Of a DNA stretch of 7,756 bases, positions 1-6,091 are shown one piece after another. Source of the DNA: Paracoccaceae bacterium (GTDB taxonomy: Bacteria; Pseudomonadota; Alphaproteobacteria; Rhodobacterales; Rhodobacteraceae); contig WTGT01000194.1 of the NCBI GenBank assembly GCA_011523445.1, positions 1 through 7,756 of the forward strand. Reading direction: 5' to 3'. Every line of letters starts with the position of its first letter. Position 1 is the first letter of the stretch. Both the position numbers and the translations under genes were made by a program. Below the pieces are notes generated by a model. That model was not told the origin of the DNA and searched no databases. It saw only the letters and a list, made by a program, of their open reading frames with translations.

Positions 1-85
1 CGCTCATGCAGCAGATTTTGTCTGGCGGTGCGGGGGAAGGGCTATTGCTCCCCCGCACCGCCAGACAAAATCTGCTGCATGAGCG
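1..85. repeat. Perfect 37-bp inverted repeat (long hairpin)
   Basis: Bases 1-37 are the exact reverse complement of bases 49-85, leaving an 11-nt loop at 38-48. No mismatch occurs in the 37 pairs. The inner part of the stem is G/C-rich, ending in a run of five G opposite five C. The left arm begins exactly at the window edge, so the repeat may continue outward. It lies about 50 bases past the stop of the methyltransferase gene, where a minus-strand transcript would end, so it could act as a terminator or a 3'-end stabilising stem. Any U-tract for that direction would fall outside the window, and no T-run follows on the plus side. A fold-back artefact at a contig end would look the same. Confidence 0.9.
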
Positions 86-138
86 CTAAATACCAGAGCT
101 GAAGAATTGTTCATGAAATTACCATCCAGAAAACGATC

Positions 139-1242
139 CTAGACTTCTCCCCAAATTTCCTCGGCCACACTGACGATAAACTCCAGTTTTTTCCATTGTT
201 CCAGGTCGGATAGTGTATTCCCCTCCTCGGTTGAGGCAAATCCACATTGAGGTGCCAGTCCAAACTGTTCAATATTGGTGATCTGGGCTACCAGATCGAA
301 TTTTCGCAGGATTTCGTCCCTGGATTCAAGTTCACCCGATTTTGTGGTTACAAACCCGGGCAACACCCTTTGGTTTCCCTTGGGAAGGTATTTCAGCGGT
401 TCAAGGCTACCGGCTCTGTTGGTATCGTATTCCATGAAGAAAATGTCCACACCGGTTTGATTGAATAAGATGTCAGCAATTGGATCGTATGCTCCCTCGG
501 CTGCGTGGGTTGACTTGAAATTGCCCCGACACAAATGCATACCGATCAACATGTCATCAGGGCGGTCCTTGATGGCTTGTTCCATCATCCAAGCATATTT
601 ACGGATCAACCAGTCCGGATCCTGACCAATGTCACTTTTTGTCTTGCGGTGTACGGGATCACAGAGATAGGCAAAAAAGATATCATCCATTTGCAGATAT
701 CGACAACCATGTTCGTAGAAGACTTTAACCGCCTTCCTGTAGGTCAACATGATGTCATTCATCAATATCTCGGGATCATGATATTCGGATGGGTGTATAT
801 CCTCGATGGCTACCCGAAAATGGCAACAGCTGGGCCCTGGAATCGATATTTTTGGGTGTACGGATGTATTTTCGGCAACAAAACGATAATGCTCAAGCAT
901 GGGGTGATCGTCCGGAAAATCCAACTTGTCATTGATAACGGGGAAAATCGGTCTGAGGGTGGCCCCGGCAAAGGCTATTCCCTCGTCTCTTTCCTCCAGA
1001 TCCAATCCGGTAAGCATCCCCATAAAATCATAGTGCCAGAAGGATCTTCTGAACTCGCCATCCGTGACTGCCTTAAGACCCACATTCTCCTGTTGCCTTA
1101 TGGCTTGTCGAATATGTTCATTTTCTATTTCGCGGAGGTTTTCTGCCGAAATTTTCCCTTCACTGAACCTGATTCTGCCTTCTGCCACTTCAGCAGGTCG
1201 CAAAAGGCTTCCAACATGATCGGCATGAAAAGGTGGTTTCAT
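139..1242 (-). CDS. Short cobalamin-independent methionine-synthase-like methyltransferase (MetE C-terminal domain, YxjG/YxjH type)
   Basis: A 367-residue cytosolic enzyme resembling the catalytic C-terminal half of MetE, which transfers a methyl group to a zinc-bound thiol such as homocysteine. The family N-terminal signature is visible (HADHVGSLLRP, residues 5-15), as are DGEFRR (61-66) and YLQMDD (182-187). The four zinc ligands of MetE are all recognisable: His236 and Cys238 in MHLCRGNF, Glu271 in FFMEYDTNRAG, and Cys333 in LAPQCGFAS. The length fits the one-domain family, which lacks the N-terminal half of full-length MetE. The open frame extends upstream to a TTG at 1269, but I chose the ATG at 1242: GGAG lies six bases before it, the TTG has no Shine-Dalgarno, and the conserved block starts right after this ATG. 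The stop is TAG. The gene follows a terminator, so it probably has its own promoter. The methyl donor and acceptor cannot be read from sequence; homocysteine is only the default for the family. Confidence 0.88.
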   Translation of the reverse strand: MKPPFHADHVGSLLRPAEVAEGRIRFSEGKISAENLREIENEHIRQAIRQQENVGLKAVTDGEFRRSFWHYDFMGMLTGLDLEERDEGIAFAGATLRPIFPVINDKLDFPDDHPMLEHYRFVAENTSVHPKISIPGPSCCHFRVAIEDIHPSEYHDPEILMNDIMLTYRKAVKVFYEHGCRYLQMDDIFFAYLCDPVHRKTKSDIGQDPDWLIRKYAWMMEQAIKDRPDDMLIGMHLCRGNFKSTHAAEGAYDPIADILFNQTGVDIFFMEYDTNRAGSLEPLKYLPKGNQRVLPGFVTTKSGELESRDEILRKFDLVAQITNIEQFGLAPQCGFASTEEGNTLSDLEQWKKLEFIVSVAEEIWGEV

Positions 1243-1252
1243 GTTATTCTCC
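1237..1252 (-). promoter_or_regulatory. Ribosome binding site that decides the methyltransferase start
   Basis: The minus-strand sequence reads TTTGGAG, six bases, then ATG at 1242-1240. This is a normal Shine-Dalgarno and spacing. The alternative TTG at 1269 is preceded only by pyrimidine-rich and mixed sequence with no purine run at the right distance, so the shorter protein is favoured. Confidence 0.65.
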
Positions 1253-1289
1253 AAATCCAATACGTTCAAAACACAATCAAGGACAAATC

Positions 1290-1318
1290 ATTTTATCCTG
1301 ACTGAAAAAAACTGTCTC
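1290..1318 (-). promoter_or_regulatory. Candidate sigma-70-type promoter for the methyltransferase gene
   Basis: On the minus strand, GAGACA (1318-1313, four of six matches to the -35 consensus) is followed after exactly 17 bases by TAAAAT (1295-1290, five of six matches to the -10). Transcription would begin near 1283, giving a leader of about 40 bases before the ATG at 1242. It sits between the terminator after the binding-protein gene and the methyltransferase gene, where a promoter would be expected. The match is modest and the region is A/T-rich, so chance is a real alternative. Confidence 0.33.
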
Positions 1319-1355
1319 TGGAATATAACCAAACCCGGCTGCTTTTGCATTCCGG

Positions 1356-1382
1356 AAAATGGGCCCTCCAATGGAGGACCCA
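1356..1382 (-). terminator. Rho-independent terminator after the BMP importer operon
   Basis: On the minus strand a 10-bp stem forms between 1382-1373 and 1369-1360 around a three-base ATT loop. It is strongly G/C-rich, with one T-G wobble (1378/1364). It is followed by four T (1359-1356). It begins about 12 bases after the TGA stop of the binding-protein gene. The U-tract is short, so termination may be partial. The stem is also flanked by a T-rich stretch on the plus side, so it could work in both directions, but there is no plus-strand gene here for it to serve. Confidence 0.6.
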
Positions 1383-1393
1383 CTTTATTTTAA

Positions 1394-2470
1394 TCAATTA
1401 GGTATTGAACCCGACAGACCCTCAACATAGAAATTCATCCCTAGCAGGGTTCCATCATCGGCAATTTCGCCTTCACCCAACCAGGCCGAACCATCCTGCC
1501 TGTTGATCGGACCGGTGAATGGATGATAGGTACCATTTGCAATCGAATCCGAAATGGCTTGTGCTTCGGCACGTACATCTTCTGGAATCCTTTCAGAAAA
1601 TTCGCCTATTTCAACCATACCTGTCGAGATACCATCCCAGACATCTACACTTTCCCAGGTACCATCCAGCAGGGCCTGGGTACGAGCGACATAGTAAGGT
1701 GCCCAATTGTCGATAATTGATGACAACCTTGCGGTTGGACCAAATTGCTTCATGTCGGAAGCCTGACCAAAGGCGTATATTCCCTTTTCTTCGGCAATAG
1801 TCATTGGTGCGGTTGAATCGGTGTGTTGCATGATTACATCAACGCCCTGTTCAATCAAGGTCTGGGCAGCATCGGCTTCCTTGGCCGGATCAAACCAGGT
1901 AAAGACCCAGACGATTTTGAATTCCACATCCGGATTGACTTTCTTGGCATGAATATAGGCAGAGTTTATACCCCGGATTACCTCTGGAATTGGAAATGAG
2001 GCAATATAACCAATCTGGTTGGTTTTGGTCATATTACCGGCTATGTGGCCAAGTACTGCACGTCCTTCATAGAATCGGGCACTGTAGATAGCGACATTGT
2101 CTGCACGCTTATAGCCCGTGGCATGTTCAAACTTGACATCTGGAAACTTGGCGGCAACATTGATAGTTGGATCCATATAGCCAAAGGAAGTGGTAAAAAT
2201 CAGGTCGTTGCCGGCAAGGGCCATCTGGGTTAGTACCCTTTCGGAATCGGCACCTTCAGGAACATTTTCAACGTAGGAGGTTTCCACCCTGTCCCCAAAA
2301 GCTTCCTCAACGGCCAAACGTCCTTGATCATGCTCATAAGTCCAGCCAAAATCACCAACTGGACCAACATAGATAAAACCCACCTTTGCTGGTTCCGCTT
2401 GAGCCAAACCGAATGTCATAATGATGGATGCCAGAATGGCTAACCCTTTATGTAAAATATTCCTAGTCAT
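1394..2470 (-). CDS. BMP-family ABC transporter solute-binding protein
   Basis: A 358-residue secreted binding protein of the BMP/PnrA family, whose characterised members bind purine nucleosides and deliver them to an inner-membrane importer. The first 25 residues form a type I signal peptide: basic start, hydrophobic core, cleavage after AQA and before EPAKVGF. There is no lipobox cysteine, so the product should be soluble in the periplasm rather than a lipoprotein. The mature part shows BMP-like blocks: VGFIYVGPVGDFGWTYEHDQ near its start, TTSFGYMDP, ARFYEGRAVLGHIAG and HTDSTAPM. An upstream in-frame ATG at 2485 would add five residues, but it has no Shine-Dalgarno, whereas AAAGGA lies six bases before the ATG at 2470. 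The gene starts 35 bases after the second permease gene and ends at a TGA before a terminator, so it closes the operon. Family assignment is firm; the ligand is not. The N-terminal DFGWTYEHDQ differs from the DxSFN motif common in PnrA-like proteins. Confidence 0.92.
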   Translation of the reverse strand: MTRNILHKGLAILASIIMTFGLAQAEPAKVGFIYVGPVGDFGWTYEHDQGRLAVEEAFGDRVETSYVENVPEGADSERVLTQMALAGNDLIFTTSFGYMDPTINVAAKFPDVKFEHATGYKRADNVAIYSARFYEGRAVLGHIAGNMTKTNQIGYIASFPIPEVIRGINSAYIHAKKVNPDVEFKIVWVFTWFDPAKEADAAQTLIEQGVDVIMQHTDSTAPMTIAEEKGIYAFGQASDMKQFGPTARLSSIIDNWAPYYVARTQALLDGTWESVDVWDGISTGMVEIGEFSERIPEDVRAEAQAISDSIANGTYHPFTGPINRQDGSAWLGEGEIADDGTLLGMNFYVEGLSGSIPN

Positions 2471-2505
2471 TTCGAATCCTTTCATTAACTGGAAATTACG
2501 TTTTT

Positions 2506-3438
2506 CTACATGGTTTTGTGAAATAGCCTACCTAAAGAACCCGGGGCCTGGGTTGATAATCTGTTACTTGAACCTGAAATTACCACTAGTGCAACAATCG
2601 TAATTAAATATGGAGCCATGGATAGGTATGCAGGATTTACTTTAATACCAACTGCCTGAAGATTCAACTGTAATAATGTCACTCCCCCAAATAAAAAGGC
2701 ACCAAGAATCACGCGGTATGGTCGCCAAGATGCAAAGACTACCAATGCAAGGGCTATCCAGCCAACACCAGCGGTCATTCCTTCCGTCCATTGGGGTACC
2801 CTGATCATGGCCAAATAACCTCCACCCAAACCGGCACAACCACCACCGAAAACGATTGCCGCCAGTCGTACCCTTACAACATGATACCCAAGAGCGTGTG
2901 CTGCATCATGGTTTTCACCGATCGACCTGAGGATAAGACCACCACGCGTTCGATTCAGAAAATAGCTGACACCAACTACCAGTATGAATGCCACGTAAAC
3001 CAGATAATCGTATTTGAAAAGCAATTGTCCCAAGACTGGCAGATCACCCAGAAAACCAAAATCCGGTTTTGGAAAGGTTGGGGGTTTTATTCCTGCATAA
3101 GGTTGTCCAAGGAGGGCTGACAAACCCAATCCAAACAGCGTAAGAGCCAAGCCTGTAGCCACCTGATTGGAATGAAGAACCTGGGTCAGGATTCCGAAAA
3201 CCAGGGCTAGAAATCCTCCGGCAACAATGGAAGCCAATACACCGAAAAGTGGTGAACCGGTATTGTAAATGACAATGAACCCACAAACAGCACCGATAAT
3301 CATCATCCCTTCTACACCAAGATTGAGCACCCCGGACTTTTCCACTACCAACTCACCCAAAGCGGCAAGTAGTACCGGAATTGACGCCGCCACCATGGTG
3401 GAAAAGAAAATCAGGGGATTTATTGCTGCAAGATCCAT
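2506..3438 (-). CDS. BMP-type ABC importer permease B (NupC/YufQ-like, BPD_transp_2 family)
   Basis: A 310-residue, very hydrophobic inner-membrane protein forming half of the importer channel. Diagnostic family blocks are EKSGVLNLGVEGMMIIGAV at 33-51, the cytoplasmic loop GENHDAAHALGYHV at 174-187 that should contact the ATPase, and VPQWTEGMTAGVGWIALALV at about 214-233. About eight to ten membrane spans are visible as hydrophobic stretches separated by short polar loops. Its length matches the shorter of the two permeases usual in nucleoside-type systems of this family. The ATG at 3438 directly abuts the TAA of the preceding permease gene with no base between. Only weak Shine-Dalgarno-like sequence precedes it, so translation is probably coupled. 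The stop is TAG. It should pair as a heterodimer with the neighbouring longer permease. Confidence 0.93.
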   Translation of the reverse strand: MDLAAINPLIFFSTMVAASIPVLLAALGELVVEKSGVLNLGVEGMMIIGAVCGFIVIYNTGSPLFGVLASIVAGGFLALVFGILTQVLHSNQVATGLALTLFGLGLSALLGQPYAGIKPPTFPKPDFGFLGDLPVLGQLLFKYDYLVYVAFILVVGVSYFLNRTRGGLILRSIGENHDAAHALGYHVVRVRLAAIVFGGGCAGLGGGYLAMIRVPQWTEGMTAGVGWIALALVVFASWRPYRVILGAFLFGGVTLLQLNLQAVGIKVNPAYLSMAPYLITIVALVVISGSSNRLSTQAPGSLGRLFHKTM

Positions 3439-4524
3439 TTAGCCACGTGCCCAATGCTTGATAGTTATTCGATATTGCGAAAGGAAATCCATTGAAAGCA
3501 AAAAGAACAGCAACATCCCCTGCAGTGCCTGAATGGCTGCGGCTGGCAAATTCATCATGAACTGTGCCAGCTCGCCACCAATATAAGTGAGGGACATTAG
3601 AATGGCTGCCAAAGCTATTCCGAAAGGATTCAATCGTCCTAGGAAAGCCACGATAATGGCCGTGAAACCATAACCCACATTGAAGTCAATGGATAATTGT
3701 CCGGTTGGCCCCGAGAGTTCGAAAATGCCTGCCAGACCAGCCAATCCACCACCTGCTGCCAAACAGAAAATCACCATCAGGTTGGGATTGACGCCGGCAA
3801 ATCGTGAGATTCTTTCGGATTGTCCCGTTACCCTGACCTGAAATCCAAGCCTGTGAAACCGTATCAAACCGTACAGTGCAAAAATGGATACAGAGGCAAC
3901 AATCACTCCCAGATGAATACCCGTACCGGCAAACAGCTCCCCATTTGAGGCACTGGCATAATGTTGCAGGTTTCTTGATCCCGGAAAGCCAATACCATCC
4001 GGGTTCCGAAGCAAACCCAATGAAACGGAAGCCAGAAAGTGCTCACTAACATAAACCAGCATCAATGAGACCAAAATTTCGTTGGTTCGGAATTTGATTT
4101 TCAACAATGCAGGTATCATAGCCCAGGCAATACCCCCTGCAATACCGAAGATGACCGTCAGGGGAAAGATCCACCACGCTTCAAGTGGGTAGAAAGCCAG
4201 GGCAACACCTCCTCCTACGATTGCACCCATTATGTATTGCCCCTCAGCCCCTATATTCCATATATTGGCCTTGAATCCAATCGAAAGACCTAGCGCGATA
4301 AGAACCAAGGGGGCTGCCTTTACCAAGATTTGTGGTCGGGCGTAAGCCGACAGGTTGGGATCAAAAATTGGAACCCAGAATATTGTCTTGATTGTTTCCA
4401 TGGGGTTTTTCCCCAGGATCGCAAACAGTATTCCCCCGGCAATCAAGGTTACCAGCACAGCTAATACCGGAGTGATGGCAGTCCAGAATCTGGAGGGCTC
4501 CCTGCGTCTTTCAAAGATCAGCAT
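3439..4524 (-). CDS. BMP-type ABC importer permease A (NupB/YufP-like, BPD_transp_2 family)
   Basis: A 361-residue inner-membrane permease, the longer partner of the channel heterodimer. It starts with a basic cytoplasmic stretch (ERRREPSRF) and then a membrane span at about 15-37. The family core FKANIWNIGAEGQYIMGA lies at 84-101, FRTNEILVSLML at 145-156, the ATPase-contacting loop GQSERISRFAGVNP at 234-247, and GYGFTAIIVAFLGRLNPFGI at 284-303. The long loop at about 172-200 (NPDGIGFPGSRNL onward) is expected to face the periplasm, where the binding protein docks. The ATG at 4524 follows the TAG of the ATPase gene with no spacer; a GAGG lies 11 bases upstream, which is further than ideal, so coupling to ATPase translation is likely. 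It ends in a TAA that abuts the ATG of the next permease. Confidence 0.93.
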   Translation of the reverse strand: MLIFERRREPSRFWTAITPVLAVLVTLIAGGILFAILGKNPMETIKTIFWVPIFDPNLSAYARPQILVKAAPLVLIALGLSIGFKANIWNIGAEGQYIMGAIVGGGVALAFYPLEAWWIFPLTVIFGIAGGIAWAMIPALLKIKFRTNEILVSLMLVYVSEHFLASVSLGLLRNPDGIGFPGSRNLQHYASASNGELFAGTGIHLGVIVASVSIFALYGLIRFHRLGFQVRVTGQSERISRFAGVNPNLMVIFCLAAGGGLAGLAGIFELSGPTGQLSIDFNVGYGFTAIIVAFLGRLNPFGIALAAILMSLTYIGGELAQFMMNLPAAAIQALQGMLLFFLLSMDFLSQYRITIKHWARG

Positions 4525-6090
4525 CTAAGCCACAGCCTCAAGAAGTGATTCTTGGGAGGCCCCCATCATCAAGCCAATATCTTCCCTGCTCAACTCCTGT
4601 ACCGGTCTTGCTTTGCTGAGGTTCCCACCTGAAAGAACCGAGATGTAATCGGAAATTTCAAGCAACTCGTCAATATCTTGGCTAATGACAACAACCGCCG
4701 CTCCACTATTGGCCAAATCAATCAACTTCTGACGAATACTGGCCGCTGCAGCTGCATCAACCCCCCAGGTTGGCTGATTGACAATCAACACTTCAGGATT
4801 CTGGAGTATCTCCCTTCCAATGACAAATTTCTGGAGGTTTCCACCTGAAAGGGATTGGGCAAAATTGTCCGTACCTGGTGTTCGTACATCAAATTGATTG
4901 ATGATTGTCTGGGAAAATTCTGCCGTTCTTGACCAATTGATTATACCGGCTTGGGAAAGTTCTTTTCGGTCTGCAGCCGTCAGGTAGGCGTTTTCAGTCA
5001 GACTCATTTCACCGGCGGCCGAATGCCCAACCCTTTGTTCAGGTGCAAAAAGAAGTCCCTTTTTACGTCTTTCGTTGGGATTCAATCGGGCCAAATCATG
5101 ATCATTCAGCATGATCGTTCCCCCTTTTGGCAGGACCTCTCCTGAAAGCACTTCCATCAATTCGTCCTGCCCATTGCCGGCAATCCCACCAATTCCAAAT
5201 ACTTCTCCCTGCCAAACTTCAAAAGAGACTTCCCTGAGGCTGGTTCCAAAATTGGAAGATGATTCCTTCTCGATATTCTCTACCCTGAATAACGGCTGAC
5301 CATCGCGGCTTCCTTGTGTTTCCGTTCGTTTTGGGGTGACAATTGAGGTTCCCACCATCATTTCAGCCAACTGGCGAGCGGATTTTTCTTCTGGATTGCA
5401 GGTTGCAACCACTTTTCCAGCCCTCAAAATAGTTGCTCTGGAACAAAGGGCTTTGATTTCCTCAAGCTTATGGGAAATATACAGTATTGTCGTTCCTTCG
5501 GCAGCCAGGTTCCTGAGTGCATCAAACAATACATTTGCTTCCTGGGGAGTAAGTACCGAAGTCGGTTCGTCCATGATGAGGATTTTGGGGTTTTGGAGCA
5601 GGCACCTGATTATCTCCACCCTTTGCCTTTCGCCTGCTGAAAGTGCTCCAACCATGCTGTCTGGGTTCAGCGACAACCCGTAGGTCTTGCCTTTTTCTTC
5701 AATTTCTCTTGAAAGTTTGCTGAATGGAGGCGGATCAACCATTCCCAATGCAATATTCTCGGCTACGGTCAGGGCATCAAATAGTGAAAAATGCTGAAAC
5801 ACCATGGCAATTCCAGCTGATCGGGCTTCATTGGGGTTGGAGGGCGAATAGGTCCTCGATTGAAAAATCATTTCCCCTTCATCCGGCTTGACCAAACCAT
5901 ACATCATTTTTACCAAGGTGGACTTGCCGGACCCGTTTTCTCCGAGCAGGGCACAAATTTCACCCTCTTCAAGGGACATGTTTATACGGTCATTGGCCTT
6001 TATCCCGGGATATTCCTTTGAAAGGTTCTCGATTTTAAAAAAACTGGTTTGCTGAATGATTGATCTCCTTCCTGTTGCCAATGCTTGCAA
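4525..6090 (-). CDS. BMP-type ABC importer ATPase, two nucleotide-binding domains (NupA/YufO-like)
   Basis: A cytoplasmic ATPase of up to 521 residues with two fused nucleotide-binding domains. Domain 1 is complete: Walker A GENGSGKST (50-58), Q-loop Gln99, signature LSAGERQR (150-157), Walker B ILIMDEPT (170-177) and switch His207. Domain 2 is degenerate at catalytic positions: its Walker A region reads GGIAGNGQDEL (301-311) with no GK(S/T), its Walker B reads LIVNQPT (435-441) with Asn and Gln in place of the usual Asp and Glu, and the switch His is replaced by Gln471. Its signature LSGGNLQK (414-421) is intact. This leaves one competent ATP site, normal for nucleoside and sugar importers of this type. 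The open frame begins at TTG 6090, one base after the stop of the SLC13 gene, but that TTG has no convincing Shine-Dalgarno. A strong AAGGAG at 6070-6065 lies inside the frame and points to an ATT at 6057 as a possible true start (510 residues). Confidence 0.94.
   Translation of the reverse strand: MQALATGRRSIIQQTSFFKIENLSKEYPGIKANDRINMSLEEGEICALLGENGSGKSTLVKMMYGLVKPDEGEMIFQSRTYSPSNPNEARSAGIAMVFQHFSLFDALTVAENIALGMVDPPPFSKLSREIEEKGKTYGLSLNPDSMVGALSAGERQRVEIIRCLLQNPKILIMDEPTSVLTPQEANVLFDALRNLAAEGTTILYISHKLEEIKALCSRATILRAGKVVATCNPEEKSARQLAEMMVGTSIVTPKRTETQGSRDGQPLFRVENIEKESSSNFGTSLREVSFEVWQGEVFGIGGIAGNGQDELMEVLSGEVLPKGGTIMLNDHDLARLNPNERRKKGLLFAPEQRVGHSAAGEMSLTENAYLTAADRKELSQAGIINWSRTAEFSQTIINQFDVRTPGTDNFAQSLSGGNLQKFVIGREILQNPEVLIVNQPTWGVDAAAAASIRQKLIDLANSGAAVVVISQDIDELLEISDYISVLSGGNLSKARPVQELSREDIGLMMGASQESLLEAVA
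6055..6070 (-). promoter_or_regulatory. Strong internal Shine-Dalgarno pointing to a possible ATT start of the ATPase
   Basis: The minus strand carries AAGGAG at 6070-6065, then seven bases, then ATT at 6057-6055; ATC at 6060-6058 is the next candidate with a four-base spacer. No ATG, GTG or TTG occurs at a useful distance downstream. The conserved ATPase fold starts at FFKIENLSKEYPG, only a few residues after this point, as expected if the protein begins here. The upstream TTG codons at 6090 and 6081 lie before the AAGGAG and lack their own purine-rich site. AUU is a rare but known start codon in bacteria (infC is the classic case). Confidence 0.45.
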
Positions 6091-6091
6091 A

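Noticed and set aside
1..85. Insertion-sequence terminal repeat, attC site or CRISPR repeat
   Set aside because: No transposase or integrase gene is present, there is only one hairpin unit, and the attC consensus ends are absent. The two arms form one palindrome with an 11-nt loop, not spaced direct repeats.
1243..1269. TTG start at 1269 for the methyltransferase
   Set aside because: It has no Shine-Dalgarno, adds nine residues before the conserved start of the family, and the ATG at 1242 has GGAG at six bases.
535..1305. A 256-residue open frame on the plus strand
   Set aside because: It lies opposite the clear methyltransferase gene, its translation resembles no family I recognise, and it overlaps the promoter region of that gene. 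It is best explained as a long antisense shadow.
1243..1355. Possible SAM riboswitch (S-box) before the methyltransferase gene, as known for yxjG/yxjH in Bacillus
   Set aside because: Only about 110 bases lie between the terminator and the start, with no recognisable S-box conserved core or terminator/antiterminator pair.
2471..2485. ATG at 2485 as the start of the binding protein
   Set aside because: It lacks a Shine-Dalgarno, and the bases encoding its first residues themselves form the AAAGGA site for the ATG at 2470, which also gives a cleaner signal peptide.
4525..5070. Loss of Walker residues in the second ATPase domain as a sign of gene decay
   Set aside because: The frame is intact, the LSGGN signature is kept, and a degenerate second site is usual in two-domain nucleoside and sugar importer ATPases.
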